DNA of 64,000 nucleotides from Halococcus hamelinensis 100A6 (GTDB lineage: Archaea > Halobacteriota > Halobacteria > Halobacteriales > Halococcaceae). Each line of letters begins with the position of its first letter. Position 1 is the first letter of the stretch. Shown piece after piece: positions 1 to 9,749 of this stretch. The stretch spans positions 82,858 through 146,857 of the forward strand of contig NZ_AOMB01000041.1 of NCBI RefSeq assembly GCF_000336675.1, read 5' to 3'. The notes under the pieces were generated by a model, which was given only the letters and a program-made list of their open reading frames with translations, made no database searches and had not been told where the DNA came from. The position numbers and the translations under genes were made by a program.

Positions 1-1
1 C

Positions 2-952
2 GTCGAGTTCTCGCGGCGCGCGCTCCGGGAACGGCTCGACGTCGACGAGGCCGAGGCGCTCGTCGAAGCCGCCGGCTATCGACACGCCGGTTGGAAGAAC
101 GCACGTGGCGTGGTAGGGGCGCTCGCGGCGGTCGGGGCCTGGGCGGCGTTCGACGACTGGACCTACGAGCACATCGCCTACCGTGAAGCCCACCGGCGTG
201 GCACGCCTCGCGAGTTCGACCACGAATCGGTGTTCGAAGCGGCGGATCGCGGTTACCCGGCGGTCTGGGACACCGTCGACCGCGGGGAGGGGACGGCGGT
301 CTGCGTACCGCACGCGCCCGGCCCGATCCTCTACGGGATTCGAGGCGACGACCCGGAAACGGTACGGACGGTCGCGGCGGGGATCGAGAGCGAACCGGTG
401 GAACGAACCGCGCTGTTCGTGACGAACCAGGGCACCGACGCCCATCTCGCGGATGGATCGATGGGTGAAGCGTGGGACGGACGAGCCTACCGTCTCGACG
501 GGACCGTCGAATCCGCGCCCGAGACGCGACGGGGTGGACACGTCTTCGTCGAACTCCGCGACGGCGAGACCTCGCTCCCGTGCGCCGCGTTCGAGCCGAC
601 GAAGCGGTTCCGCGACCGGGTGCGCGCGCTCCGGGTCGGCGACCGGCTCACCGTCTGCGGCGAAGTGTCGGACGGCACCCTCAAACTCGAGAAGTTCGCG
701 GTTCGCGACCTCGTGGAGACGGAACTCGTGGTGCCCGAATGTCCCGAGTGTGGGCGCTCGATGGAGAGCGCCGGCCGGGACCAGGGCTATCGGTGTCGTC
801 GGTGCGGGACCGACGCACCCGGAAAGGTCGACCGGAAGCTCGATCGAGGGCTCGAACCCGGCTGGTACGAGGTGCCGCCGTGTGCCCGCCGTCACGTCGC
901 CAAACCCCTCGTTCGGGGCGGATTCGACGCGCCGACCCATCCCGAGCGGTGA
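2..952 (+). CDS. tiaS: tRNA(Ile2) 2-agmatinylcytidine synthetase TiaS, C-terminal part
   Basis: The gene is cut by the left edge: the frame is open from base 2, and about 316 of the roughly 420-430 codons usual for the family are present. TiaS attaches agmatine to C34 of tRNA(Ile) (CAU anticodon) so that it reads AUA; this is archaea-specific. Seen here are the conserved segments PGPILYGIRG and VTNQGTDAHL, then an OB-fold-like stretch that starts near YRLDGTVESAPE, then a C-terminal zinc ribbon with two CxxC pairs (CPEC and CRRC). The internal GTG at 110 is not the real start, because conserved sequence continues upstream. It reads toward the isomerase gene with a gap of about 60 bases. Confidence 0.92.
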   Translation, partial: VEFSRRALRERLDVDEAEALVEAAGYRHAGWKNARGVVGALAAVGAWAAFDDWTYEHIAYREAHRRGTPREFDHESVFEAADRGYPAVWDTVDRGEGTAVCVPHAPGPILYGIRGDDPETVRTVAAGIESEPVERTALFVTNQGTDAHLADGSMGEAWDGRAYRLDGTVESAPETRRGGHVFVELRDGETSLPCAAFEPTKRFRDRVRALRVGDRLTVCGEVSDGTLKLEKFAVRDLVETELVVPECPECGRSMESAGRDQGYRCRRCGTDAPGKVDRKLDRGLEPGWYEVPPCARRHVAKPLVRGGFDAPTHPER

Positions 953-1011
953 GCGAGAGACCGACCACGACCCCCGCGAGCCGTTAAGGTCGTTCACCGC
1001 GAGTGGCGGGT

Positions 1012-1785
1012 ATGGCCGTTCGACGGGGGTTCGTGACACAGGTCGGGATGGGGTACGAGGAGGCGTTCGCGCGCGCCGACGAGTACGGGCTCGACTTCGT
1101 GGAGCTCATGATGGACGGCGCGCACGAACGGACTCGCCTCGACCCGGAAGCGGTGCGCGAGTCGGCCACCGACCACGACCTCGACCTGCTGGTGCATCTC
1201 CCGTTCGCGCTCGATATCGCCTCGCCGTTCGAGCACGTCCGCGAGGGCGCGCTTCGGGAGCTCCTCGCGGCGATCGAGACCGCCGTCGACTGTGGGGCCG
1301 AGAAGGGCGTGGTCCACGCGAGCACGTCGGCGTGGTCGGCCGCGTGGGACCCCCAGGAACTCCGTCCCAACCTCTTCGAGACGGTCCGCGAACTCGACGA
1401 GTTCGCCCGGAGCCACGACTTCGCGGTCTGTGTCGAGAACGTCCCCGGCGACTTCCTGCCCGCCGGGTCGTTCCCCGACCTCTTCGAGGCGACCGAGGCC
1501 CGGATGACGCTGGACACCGGCCACGCCAGGATGAACGGGCTCGGTTCGGGAGAGATGGCCGACCTCCTCACGACCCACGGCGACCGGGTCTCACACATCC
1601 ACCTCAACGACACCCGCAAGCCCGCCGACGAACACCTCCCGTTCGGCTCGGGCACCATCGACTTCGAACGGGTTCTCGAACCGCTCTCGGAGGGCTGGGC
1701 CGGCACGCTCTCGCTCGAAGCCTTCACCACGGAGTGGAGCTACATCGAGACCAGCGTCGACCACCTCGACGCGCTGCTTGCCTGA
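1012..1785 (+). CDS. sugar phosphate isomerase/epimerase family TIM-barrel protein
   Basis: A 257-residue protein of the xylose isomerase-like / AP endonuclease 2 TIM-barrel superfamily. Supporting segments are the N-terminal strand with GLDFVELMMDG, the LVHLPFALDIASPF strand, VCVENVPGDFLP with its likely metal-binding Glu, the Asp/His pair in LDTGHARM, and SHIHLNDTR near the C-terminus. These are typical metal-ligand strands. The substrate cannot be told from sequence. ATG 1012 is preferred over the in-frame GTG at 1003 because family members start just before a first strand such as RRGFVTQVG. The stop codon abuts the stop of the convergent thrC with no spacer. Confidence 0.85.
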   Translation: MAVRRGFVTQVGMGYEEAFARADEYGLDFVELMMDGAHERTRLDPEAVRESATDHDLDLLVHLPFALDIASPFEHVREGALRELLAAIETAVDCGAEKGVVHASTSAWSAAWDPQELRPNLFETVRELDEFARSHDFAVCVENVPGDFLPAGSFPDLFEATEARMTLDTGHARMNGLGSGEMADLLTTHGDRVSHIHLNDTRKPADEHLPFGSGTIDFERVLEPLSEGWAGTLSLEAFTTEWSYIETSVDHLDALLA

Positions 1786-2853
1786 TCAGTTCTTCAGCCC
1801 GGTGCCGGTGAGCGGGACGACGACGTCGTCCTCGTCGTCGAGAACACCTCGGTCGCGGTACTCGGTGAGCGCGGCGGTCGCCACCGCGCACGTCGGTTCG
1901 ACGTTGAAGCCCGCGCGACCGAGGCGGTCGTGTTCGCGGTCGGTCGCCACGGCGTCGATGGCGATCGCGTCGCCGTCGGTCGTTTCGATCGCCTCGTGGA
2001 TCTCGTCGGCTCTCACTGGCTCGCGGATGTGGATGCCGTCGGCGAGGTCGTTCTCGTCGTTCGTTTCGGAACTCGCGATCGGGTCGTAGCCGGTCGCCTG
2101 TGCGCCGAGCAGTCGTGGGACTTTTCGTGTCCAGCCCGCCTCACGGAGCGCGCGGAAACCGCGATAGGCCCCGAGGAAGAGGGTGCCGTGACCGAGCGGG
2201 AGCACGACCGCGTCGGGGACCTCCCAGTCGCGTTGGGCCGCGACCTCGAAGGCGAAGGTCGCCGTGCCGACGAAGAACGCGGGGTTCCAGGCGTGGCTCG
2301 CGTACCAGCCCTCGTCTTTTCCTACTGCGTCGATGGCGGCGGCGGTCACGTCCTCGCGCGAGCCCTCGACCCGGCGGAGGGTCGCACCGGCGCGCTCGAT
2401 CGCCCGGAGTTTCGCGGGTTTCGCGTCCGCCGGGGTGAATATCTCGGCGTCGAGACCCGCGCGGGCGGCGTAGGTCGCGATGGCCGTACCGGCGTTACCG
2501 GACGAATCCTCGACCACGCGCTCGGCCCCGACTTCGAGGGCGCGCGAGACCGTGGTGGCCGCGCCGCGGTCCTTGAAGCTCCCCGTTGGCGAGACGTATT
2601 CGAGCTTGAACGCGCAGTGCCAGTCGGGCGCGTCGACCAGCGGGGTCCAGCCCTCGCCGAGGGTCGCGCGTTTCTCGACCGGGAGGAACTCGTCGAAGGT
2701 CCAGAGCCCGTCACGAGCGTCCAAGTCAGTGAACGCGGGCGCGGGGCGGTCGGGGAGCGGGCGGTCGGCGAAGTCGAGCGGGTGGCCGCAGGTGCACCGC
2801 CAGCGGTCGGCGTAAGTGGTGCCGCAGGCGGGACACCGGAGGGTCGCGGGCAT
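1786..2853 (-). CDS. thrC: threonine synthase
   Basis: A 355-residue PLP enzyme that converts O-phosphohomoserine to threonine. It begins with a zinc-ribbon-like cluster (CPACG then CTCG), as in many archaeal ThrC proteins. The PLP lysine lies in SPTGSFKDRGA, the phosphate-binding loop is in DSSGNAGTAIA, and the family-typical ending is PLTGTGLKN. The reading frame stays open far upstream, but the ATG at 2853 sits directly before the zinc motif and the upstream part is repeat-rich intergenic DNA, so that start is chosen. The gene converges with the isomerase gene. Confidence 0.93.
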   Translation of the reverse strand: MPATLRCPACGTTYADRWRCTCGHPLDFADRPLPDRPAPAFTDLDARDGLWTFDEFLPVEKRATLGEGWTPLVDAPDWHCAFKLEYVSPTGSFKDRGAATTVSRALEVGAERVVEDSSGNAGTAIATYAARAGLDAEIFTPADAKPAKLRAIERAGATLRRVEGSREDVTAAAIDAVGKDEGWYASHAWNPAFFVGTATFAFEVAAQRDWEVPDAVVLPLGHGTLFLGAYRGFRALREAGWTRKVPRLLGAQATGYDPIASSETNDENDLADGIHIREPVRADEIHEAIETTDGDAIAIDAVATDREHDRLGRAGFNVEPTCAVATAALTEYRDRGVLDDEDDVVVPLTGTGLKN

Positions 2854-3202
2854 GGCGACGTGACGGGATCGGGTGACCAGTAGCTGGCGGTTCGGAGCGA
2901 TTGCGGCGGCAGTGGCGGGGCGGTCGCGGTGCGGCCGCCGCCGGGCAGTGGCCGTGTGGTTGCGGTCCCTGGTGGATGAAGGGCGGAGCGCGTGAGCGAA
3001 GCGAATAGCGAACGAAGTGAGCGCGCGCGGAGGGCTTCGGCGGTGCTGTGCGGTGGCGGTTGCGGGAGTGAGTAGTGATCGTACCGCGAGCGAGTGGAAC
3101 GAGCGAGCGGGCCGACGACTGACTGAAAGGAAGGAGGAGGCTTTTGATCCACATTTTGCCAGGGAGCGAACGAAGTGAGCGACCGCAGCAAAAGGTGGGT
3201 GT
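2854..3202. repeat. intergenic region with haloarchaeal palindrome-like repeats
   Basis: A 349-base non-coding gap between thrC and ilvE. It contains the motif AGCGAACGAAGTGAGCG twice (3007-3023 and 3164-3181). The second copy lies in a longer element (about 3153-3196) flanked by the inverted ends TTTTGCC and GCAAAA. A looser relative, CGAGCGAGTGGAACGAGCGAGCG, is near 3090-3112. Such elements are scattered between genes in many haloarchaeal genomes and their function is not established. No open frame here resembles a gene. They may act as 3' structures for both flanking minus-strand genes. Confidence 0.6.
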
Positions 3203-4132
3203 CTAAAGGTGGGTGAACCACTCGTCGTGGTCGTCGGTGCGGCGCTCGACCAGGTCGAAGAAGGCCGACTGCAGCTCCTCGGTGACGGGGCCGCGCTCGC
3301 CGGTGCCGATGGCCGTGTCGTCGACCGAGCGGATCGGGGTGATCTCGGCGGCGGTCCCGGTAAAGAAGAGTTCGTCGGCGGTGTAGAGCTCGCCGCGGGA
3401 GATCGAGGCCGAGTCGTCGACGTCGTAGCCGCGTTCGCGCGCGAGCGTGACGACCGATTGGCGGGTGATCCCATCCAGAATGCTCTCGGCGAAGCCCGGC
3501 GTGTGGATGGTGCCGTCGCGAACCAAAAAGAGGTTCTCGCCGGGGCCCTCGGCGACGTTGCCCTCCTTGTTGAGCACGATGGCCTCGACGTAGCCGTTTC
3601 GCCGGGCCTCCTCGCCCGCGAGCATCGAGTTGACGTAGAGACCCGTGGTCTTGGCGTTGGTCGGGATCTGGCTCGACGCGTGCTTTCGCCACGAGGAGAC
3701 CATCACGTCGACGCCGTTTTCGAGCGCCTCGTCGCCGAGGTAGGTGCCCCACGGCCAGCACGCGATGGCGGTCTGCGTCGGGCAGTCCTGCGGGCTCACG
3801 CCTAAACTATTGTAGCCGTAGAAGGCGATCGGCCGAATGTAGCACGATTCGAGGTCCTGGCGCTCGATGAGTTCGAGCGTGGCCTCGGTGAGCTCCTCGC
3901 GCGAGTGGTCGATCTCCATGTCGTACGGCTTCGCGGAGTTGTAGAACCGGTCGAGGTGTTCGTCCCACCGGAAGATCGCCGGGCCCTCCTCGGTGTCGTA
4001 GCAGCGGACGCCCTCGAAGACCCCGGAGCCGTAGTGGAGGCCGTGTGTGAGGACGTGGACCTGCGCCTCGTCCCAGTCGACGAACTCCCCGTCCATCCAG
4101 ACCGTGTCGACGTCCATCTCGTCGAATCCCAT
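3203..4132 (-). CDS. ilvE: branched-chain amino acid aminotransferase
   Basis: A 309-residue class IV PLP aminotransferase that catalyses the last step of Val, Leu and Ile synthesis. Seen: HGLHYGSGVFEGVRCY near residues 30-45, RPIAFYGY near 100, the PLP lysine K161 in IPTNAKTTGLYVNS, NVAEGPGENLF in the cofactor phosphate region, and TPGFAESILDGITR. The length is normal for the family. The start ATG is at 4132, followed by a short N-terminus. The neighbours thrC and ilvE together suggest an amino acid synthesis patch, but the 349-base gap argues against one transcript. Confidence 0.96.
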   Translation of the reverse strand: MGFDEMDVDTVWMDGEFVDWDEAQVHVLTHGLHYGSGVFEGVRCYDTEEGPAIFRWDEHLDRFYNSAKPYDMEIDHSREELTEATLELIERQDLESCYIRPIAFYGYNSLGVSPQDCPTQTAIACWPWGTYLGDEALENGVDVMVSSWRKHASSQIPTNAKTTGLYVNSMLAGEEARRNGYVEAIVLNKEGNVAEGPGENLFLVRDGTIHTPGFAESILDGITRQSVVTLARERGYDVDDSASISRGELYTADELFFTGTAAEITPIRSVDDTAIGTGERGPVTEELQSAFFDLVERRTDDHDEWFTHL

Positions 4133-4197
4133 ACCCGTAGTTGGGGAGGGGGTGGTTATGAGTGTTGACGATGTGCCGTGTGACCGGGAGCCGAGCG

Positions 4198-4875
4198 TTA
4201 CGAGCCGTCGAATCGGTCCACGAGACGCGACCCCTCGACGTAGACGAGGTCGTTGTGGTCGGCGTAGGCGCGGGCGTCGGCGGGCGAGAGCGCCCCGCCC
4301 GAGTCGTCGAGCATCTCACAGACCACGACCGCCGGCGGGCGTTCGGCGGCCGCGGCGAGCGCGAGGCCGAGTTCGGTGTGGCCGCGGCGGTCCGTCAACA
4401 AGCCGGGTGCGCCCCGCAGGAGGTGGACGTGGCCGGGCGCACGGAACTCGGCCGCGAAGTCGAACTCGTCGGGCGCACTCGCGGCCCGCGAGAGCGCCGT
4501 GATGGTCGTCGAACGGTCGTCGTCGGTGATCCCGGTGTAGGTGTCCCGATGGTTCACCGTGAGCGAGAACGACGACCGGTCGCCGTAGCTCAGGGTCTCG
4601 CCGCTGGCGACCGGATGGTCGATGACCTCGCGGGCGAACGGGAGGTCGAACGCGCGAGCGACGGCGTCGGAGACCGCGACGCAGACCAGCCCGCCGGCGT
4701 CGTTGCGGAGGCGGGCGACGGCCGCGGGTGTCACGGCACCCGCGGGGTAGATCAGGTCGGTCTCGCCCTCGCGGTCGGCGGCGTCGTGGATCAACACCGG
4801 CTCGCCGGCCTCGAACGCCTCGATGGCGCGCTCGACGGGGTCGGCGTGGTCGGTCGAGGGCTCGGTTCGCGACAT
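4198..4875 (-). CDS. ribB: 3,4-dihydroxy-2-butanone 4-phosphate synthase
   Basis: A 225-residue RibB that makes the four-carbon unit of riboflavin from ribulose 5-phosphate. The metal and substrate loop is HDAADREGETDLIYPAG (residues about 31-47), and RRGHTELGLALAAA is the C-terminal catalytic stretch. Length fits the stand-alone archaeal enzyme without a RibA domain. ATG 4875 is preferred to GTG 4878 because it overlaps the rbkR stop in a TGATG arrangement, indicating translational coupling. It shares an operon with the riboflavin kinase/regulator RbkR. Confidence 0.95.
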   Translation of the reverse strand: MSRTEPSTDHADPVERAIEAFEAGEPVLIHDAADREGETDLIYPAGAVTPAAVARLRNDAGGLVCVAVSDAVARAFDLPFAREVIDHPVASGETLSYGDRSSFSLTVNHRDTYTGITDDDRSTTITALSRAASAPDEFDFAAEFRAPGHVHLLRGAPGLLTDRRGHTELGLALAAAAERPPAVVVCEMLDDSGGALSPADARAYADHNDLVYVEGSRLVDRFDGS

Positions 4876-5579
4876 CACGACTCGGCCTCGATCCGGACCG
4901 TGACCCGGTCACCGTCGTCGAGGTCGAGCGCCTCGCGGAGCTTCGCCGGCGCGATGAGTTCGAGCTGGTCCTCGTCGTGGTGGGTGCGCTCGGGCGCGAT
5001 GACGTGGGCGGGGTCGTACTCCCGGCCGTCGGCTTCGACGGTGGCGGGATAACAGAAGGCGGGACCGTACGTCCGGTCGTCGTCCTCCCAGCCCTCGATC
5101 TCGACCGGATCGACCGAGTCGAGGCCGGTGCGCTCGCGGGTGCTGTCCGACACCAGCGAGACGTTGAGGGTTCCGAGGAACGGTTCGTAGCCGAGCCGTG
5201 GTTCGAACTGCTCCATGTAGCCGGGGAGCGAGATGTAGTGGCGGCCCTCGCCCATTCCGCTGGTGACCTCGCCGTCGAGTTCGATGGTGGTTTCGCGTTC
5301 GAAGATCCGGCGGTAGGCGGCGTACTCCTCGTGGAGCGCGCGCTCGCCGGCGTCCGTGACCGAAACCCACTGCCCGTCCGAGACGGTCTCGCGGTCGAGG
5401 AGGCCGAGGTCGTCGAGGCGCTGGAGCCGGCGCGAGGCGGTCTGGTTCGAGGCGTCGAGATCGGCCGCGAGGTTCGCACACGAGACCTTGATCTCGCCGT
5501 CGAGCCCGCCACGGAGCGCGAGCTGTTTGAGGGTGGCGAGCTCGTCGTTTCCGACCGCCGCCTCGGTTGCCGTCGACAT
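4875..5579 (-). CDS. rbkR: CTP-dependent riboflavin kinase with N-terminal HTH regulator domain (RbkR)
   Basis: A 234-residue two-domain protein. Residues about 10-80 form a winged helix, including [20 protein letters not shown]. Residues about 95-230 are the archaeal DUF120 riboflavin kinase, with the glycine-rich [18 protein letters not shown] and the phosphate-binding GTLNVSL. The family uses CTP rather than ATP to make FMN. In the fused form it also acts as a repressor or activator of riboflavin genes, which fits its place directly upstream of and overlapping ribB. The gene may therefore regulate its own operon. Confidence 0.95.
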   Translation of the reverse strand: MSTATEAAVGNDELATLKQLALRGGLDGEIKVSCANLAADLDASNQTASRRLQRLDDLGLLDRETVSDGQWVSVTDAGERALHEEYAAYRRIFERETTIELDGEVTSGMGEGRHYISLPGYMEQFEPRLGYEPFLGTLNVSLVSDSTRERTGLDSVDPVEIEGWEDDDRTYGPAFCYPATVEADGREYDPAHVIAPERTHHDEDQLELIAPAKLREALDLDDGDRVTVRIEAES

Positions 5580-5697
5580 GGGTCGAAAGAGGTGGTCGCC
5601 TCGGATAAGCGTGCCGAACGCGTGATCCGTTCCATCGGCGTGACGGTTCGGGACGGGATCCGGTACCGCGGCGGCCGAACGGCTCCGAACCCAACAC

Positions 5698-5707
5698 GCA
5701 TTTAGCG
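5698..5707 (+). promoter_or_regulatory. TATA-like box of argS
   Basis: GCATTTAGCG lies about 27 bases before the argS ATG, in the divergent gap between rbkR and argS. The spacing predicts a transcription start at or next to the ATG, i.e. a leaderless mRNA. This is judged by eye only. Confidence 0.45.
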
Positions 5708-5728
5708 ACGGCCGGAAAACCCGATTTC

Positions 5729-7477
5729 ATGTTCCTCTCGCTCCGAACGGAGGTCACGGAGGCGCTCTCGGGCGCGCTCGCTGCGCTCGACGTGCCCTCG
5801 GCCGACCTCGGTATCGAGGAGCCGCCGGAGAACGTCGACGCGGTGTTGGCGTCGAGCGCGGCCTTTCGGCTCGCCCCCGACCTCGAAGCGCCACCGCCGG
5901 CGATCGCGGGTCGACTCGCCGAGGCCATCGATCCGGCGGGATACGAGTACCTCGAATCGGTCTCAGTGGCGGGGCCGTACGTCAACTTCCATCCCAGCGA
6001 CGCCTACTACGAGGACACCCTTCGGGCGGCGGGCGACGACGAGTACGGACGGCTCGAATCGACCGACGAGCGCGTCGTGGTCGAACACACCAGCGCGAAC
6101 CCCACCGGACCAGTTCACGTCGGGCGGGCACGCAACCCGATCATCGGCGACGCGCTGGCGAACGTACTGGATTTCGCCGGCGACGACGTCGACCGCCACT
6201 ACTACGTCAACGACGCGGGCCGACAGATGGCGGTGTTCACGTGGGCCTACGAGACCTTCGACGAGGACGAGCTCCCGGAGCCCGAACGCGACGAGGCCGA
6301 CTACGACCTCGTACGCTACTACCGGAAGGGCAACGAGCTCCTGGAGGAGGGCGACGAGGCCGAGGTGGAGGCCGCCGAAGCCGAGATTCAGTCGATCCTG
6401 CAGGGTCTAGAGGAGGACGACGAGGCGACCTACGAACGCGTCGAGCGGGTCGTCGACACCGTCCTCTCCGGGATGCGCGGGACGCTCTCGCGGCTCCCCG
6501 CGGAGTTCGACGAGTTCGTGAAGGAGACGCGGTTCATGCGCGACGGGAGCACGAGCGAGGTCGCCGAGCGTCTCCGCGAGATGGACGAATCCGTTCTGGA
6601 GGAGGGGGCCTGGCAGCTCGACCTCTCGGAATTCGGCTTCGAGAAGAAGCTCGTCTTCCTCCGGTCGGACGGCACCTCGCTCTACACAACCCGCGACCTG
6701 GCCCACCACGAGTGGAAGCTCGCGAACTACGACCGCGCCGTGACCGTCGTCGGCGAGGACCACAAACTCCAGGCCGACCAGCTCGACCACGCGCTCGACA
6801 TGCTCGGCAACGACACGGATCGTATAGCACACCTGCTCTACTCCTACGTCAACCTCCCCGAGGGGAAGATGAGCACCCGCGCGGGCACCGGCATCGACCT
6901 CGACGACCTGCTCGACGAGGCCGTCGGGCGGGCCCGCGAGGAGGTCGAGAGCCGCCTCGACGACCGGATCCGCGACGACGACCTCTCGGGGGACGACGTC
7001 GAGCGGATCGCCCGCCAGGTCGGGATCGGCGCGGTGCGCTACGACATCGTCTCGAAACAGCCGACGAAGGCCATCACGTTCGAGTGGGATCGGGCCCTGA
7101 ACTTCGAGGCCCAGAGCGCGCCCTACGTCCAGTACGTCCACGCGCGAACGTGTGGGATCTTGAGCGAGGCCGACGCGGATCCGACGACGGACCTCGACGC
7201 GAGCGCGCTCTCGACCCCCGAGGAGCGGGCGCTGCTCCGCGTCGTCGCGCGATTCCCGGCGGTGGTCGAGCGCGCCGCCGACGAACTCGCCCCCCACGTC
7301 GTCGCGACCTACACCCGCGAGTTCGCCGAGACGTTCAACGCCTTCTACCGCGAGTGTCCGGTGCTCTCGGCCGACGACGAGGTCCGCGAGGCCCGGCTGG
7401 CGCTCGTCGCTGCGTCGCGGAACACGGTCGCGAACGCCCTCTCGCTGCTCGGGGTCGCCGCGCCGGAATCGATGTAG
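5729..7477 (+). CDS. argS: arginyl-tRNA synthetase
   Basis: A 582-residue class I tRNA synthetase of normal length. Residues 1-110 hold the additional N-terminal tRNA-binding domain. The HIGH-type motif is HVGRARN (from residue 130) in [15 protein letters not shown]. The KMSKS-type loop is KMSTRAGTG, and the anticodon-binding domain ends with [11 protein letters not shown] and SLLGVAAPE. The start is supported by a TATA-like box about 27 bases upstream. The gene converges on the MinD-like gene, whose stop lies 2 bases beyond. Confidence 0.97.
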   Translation: MFLSLRTEVTEALSGALAALDVPSADLGIEEPPENVDAVLASSAAFRLAPDLEAPPPAIAGRLAEAIDPAGYEYLESVSVAGPYVNFHPSDAYYEDTLRAAGDDEYGRLESTDERVVVEHTSANPTGPVHVGRARNPIIGDALANVLDFAGDDVDRHYYVNDAGRQMAVFTWAYETFDEDELPEPERDEADYDLVRYYRKGNELLEEGDEAEVEAAEAEIQSILQGLEEDDEATYERVERVVDTVLSGMRGTLSRLPAEFDEFVKETRFMRDGSTSEVAERLREMDESVLEEGAWQLDLSEFGFEKKLVFLRSDGTSLYTTRDLAHHEWKLANYDRAVTVVGEDHKLQADQLDHALDMLGNDTDRIAHLLYSYVNLPEGKMSTRAGTGIDLDDLLDEAVGRAREEVESRLDDRIRDDDLSGDDVERIARQVGIGAVRYDIVSKQPTKAITFEWDRALNFEAQSAPYVQYVHARTCGILSEADADPTTDLDASALSTPEERALLRVVARFPAVVERAADELAPHVVATYTREFAETFNAFYRECPVLSADDEVREARLALVAASRNTVANALSLLGVAAPESM

Positions 7478-7479
7478 GA

Positions 7480-8325
7480 CTACCCGTTCCGATCCCGGTC
7501 GAACGCCCCCGAGAGCCGACCCATCACCCGCGAAACACCGGATTCGGTCGTCTCTGACGTCGTCACGATCGAGCTGTCGGCGAACGCCTCCTCCCCGCTC
7601 GGTTCGTCGCGGTCGGCGAGCGCCGACGCGAGGCGACGATAGGCCTCGGCCGCGTAGCCCTCGGGGGCCGTCCGAACCAGCGGCTCGTTTCCCACGTCGG
7701 ACGACTCGGGAACCACCGCGAGCGTCTCGGTGCCCAGCCGTCGAGCCACCCCGGAGACGTCGGTCTCGTCGGTCGCATGGGTGAGCACCGAGCCGACGAC
7801 CGTCCCGCCCGCCCGCTCGGCGAAGCCCGCGGTCTTTCGCGCGTCCGCGATCGCCACCGGGTCCGGGGTGGTCACGAGCACCACGCCGTCCGCCACGCCG
7901 AACGGCACCGCGTTCTCGTGGGTCAGGCCCGCACCGGTGTCACAGACCACGAAGTCGGCGGCCGCGGCGAGCGACTCGACGACCCGCCGGAGCTCGCCGG
8001 GGTCGGCGGCGGCGAACGAATCGAGCGAGCGCGAGCCCGGCACCACCACGAACGACGGCCCCTCCGCCGGTGGCGTGCGCCGCGGCCCGTCCCCGTCGAT
8101 CCAGACCAGCGCGTCGCCGAGGGCCGCCTCGCCCGCGAGCACGTCGTGGACCGTCGGGCCGTCCTCGGTACCCACGAGGCCGCCGAGGTTCGCCATCGCG
8201 AGGTCGGCGTCGAGGACGACGGTATCGTAGCCGGCGTCGTGGAGCGCCGCGCCGAGGTTGACCGCCGACGTGGTCTTGCCGACGCCACCCTTCCCGCTCG
8301 CCAGCGCGTAGACGCGTCCCGCCAT
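7480..8325 (-). CDS. MinD/ParA-family ATPase
   Basis: A 281-residue deviant Walker A ATPase. SGKGGVGKTT is at residues 10-19, VVLDADLAMANLGGL is switch I / Walker A', and VVCDTGAGLTHENA is the Walker B region. This matches the haloarchaeal MinD-like paralogues. The last residues (VMGRLSGAFDRDRNG) could form a short basic/amphipathic helix of the membrane-targeting kind, but this is inference. No MinE or MinC is nearby. Haloarchaeal MinD homologues have been tied to positioning of the archaellum and chemosensory arrays, so a spatial-organisation role is likelier than septum placement. Confidence 0.88.
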   Translation of the reverse strand: MAGRVYALASGKGGVGKTTSAVNLGAALHDAGYDTVVLDADLAMANLGGLVGTEDGPTVHDVLAGEAALGDALVWIDGDGPRRTPPAEGPSFVVVPGSRSLDSFAAADPGELRRVVESLAAAADFVVCDTGAGLTHENAVPFGVADGVVLVTTPDPVAIADARKTAGFAERAGGTVVGSVLTHATDETDVSGVARRLGTETLAVVPESSDVGNEPLVRTAPEGYAAEAYRRLASALADRDEPSGEEAFADSSIVTTSETTESGVSRVMGRLSGAFDRDRNG

Positions 8326-8428
8326 GCGCCGAGCTATCGGTCACGAGGGATATAAACCTGGCCGCGGGGCGAACCACGCGTTCGGGCGGTCAAAGGGTAC
8401 TTACCACCGAAGGCGGTAGGATCCCCCA

Positions 8429-9676
8429 ATGAGCACCCAGCAAACAGAACAATCCGACCGGAAAAAGTACGAGTTCCGGCGGCTGATCGAGGACCTCAAG
8501 GAGTACGAGGGATCAGGAACGCAGCTCGTCAGTCTCTATATCACGCCCGACGAGAAGATCTCCGACAACGTCGCCCACGTCAACGAGGAGTACTCGGAAG
8601 CCTCGAACATCAAATCCAAGCAGACCAGAACCAACGTCCAGGACGCCCTGAAGTCGATCCGCGACCGGCTCCGCTACTACGACACCTTCCCGCCCGAGAA
8701 CGGGATGGTACTGTTCAGCGGGGCCATCGACACCGGCGGCGGCCGAACCGAGATGGTGACCCGCGTTCTCGAGAACCCGCCCCAGCCGATCCAGTCCTCG
8801 CTGTATCGGTGTTCCTCCGAGTTCGTCACCGAACCCCTCGAAGCGATGCTCGCCGACCAGGGCCTCTTCGGACTCGTCGTGCTCGACCGGCGCGAGGCCA
8901 ACGTCGGCTGGCTCCGTGGCAAGCGGATCGAACCCGTGAGTTCGGCGTCGTCGCTCGTCCCCGGCAAGCAGCGAAAGGGTGGTCAGTCCGCCCAGCGGTT
9001 CGCCCGCCTTCGACTGGAGGCGATCGACAACTTCTATCAGAAGGTCGCGGGGATGGCGAACGACCTCATGGTGCCGGAGCGCCACGATATCGACGGCATA
9101 CTCGTGGGCGGGCCCTCGCCGACGAAGGACGAGTTCCTCGACGGCGACTACCTCCACCACGAGCTCCAGGACAAGGTCCTCGGGAAGTACGACGTCTCCT
9201 ACACCGACGAATCGGGACTCTCGGACCTCGTTGACGCCGCGAGCGAGACCCTCGCGGGCCAGGAGGTCATCGAGGACAAAAACCAGATGGAGGAGTTCTT
9301 CGGCGAACTCCACGGCGGGAACCTCGCGACCTACGGCTTCGGCGCGACCCGCGAGAACCTCATCCTCGGGTCGGTCGACCGCCTCCTGATCTCCGAGGAC
9401 CTCCGCCAGGACGTCGTGGCCTACGAGTGTCCGAACGGCCACGAGGAGTTCGAACTCGTCGCCCCGCGAGCCGAGACGCCGACCCACACCTGTGAGGAGT
9501 GCGGTACGGAGATCGAGGAGGGCAAACGCGAGGACGCCATCGACCACCTCATCGACATCGCGGACAAGCGCGGCACCGAGACCAAGTTCATCTCCTCGGA
9601 CTTCGAGAAGGGCGAACAGCTCCTCGACGCGTTCGGCGGGATAGCGGGCATCCTGCGGTACTCGACGGGCGTCTAA
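8429..9676 (+). CDS. prf1: peptide chain release factor aRF1
   Basis: A 415-residue archaeal class 1 release factor that reads all three stop codons and triggers peptidyl-tRNA hydrolysis. The codon-recognition motif NIKS is at residues 60-63 and the catalytic GGQ at about 184-186. A C-terminal minidomain carries a CxxC/CxxC zinc site (YECPNGHEE, then CEECGTEI). Length is typical. A TATA-like GTACTTACC lies about 27 bases before the ATG. It reads in the same direction as the following zinc-ribbon gene, with a 73-base gap. Confidence 0.97.
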   Translation: MSTQQTEQSDRKKYEFRRLIEDLKEYEGSGTQLVSLYITPDEKISDNVAHVNEEYSEASNIKSKQTRTNVQDALKSIRDRLRYYDTFPPENGMVLFSGAIDTGGGRTEMVTRVLENPPQPIQSSLYRCSSEFVTEPLEAMLADQGLFGLVVLDRREANVGWLRGKRIEPVSSASSLVPGKQRKGGQSAQRFARLRLEAIDNFYQKVAGMANDLMVPERHDIDGILVGGPSPTKDEFLDGDYLHHELQDKVLGKYDVSYTDESGLSDLVDAASETLAGQEVIEDKNQMEEFFGELHGGNLATYGFGATRENLILGSVDRLLISEDLRQDVVAYECPNGHEEFELVAPRAETPTHTCEECGTEIEEGKREDAIDHLIDIADKRGTETKFISSDFEKGEQLLDAFGGIAGILRYSTGV

Positions 9677-9749
9677 CCGACGGTCGCCCGAGGGCGAAGG
9701 TGCTGGAGCAAACTATTTATTCCACCGCGCGGAGGAAAATACAGCGACC

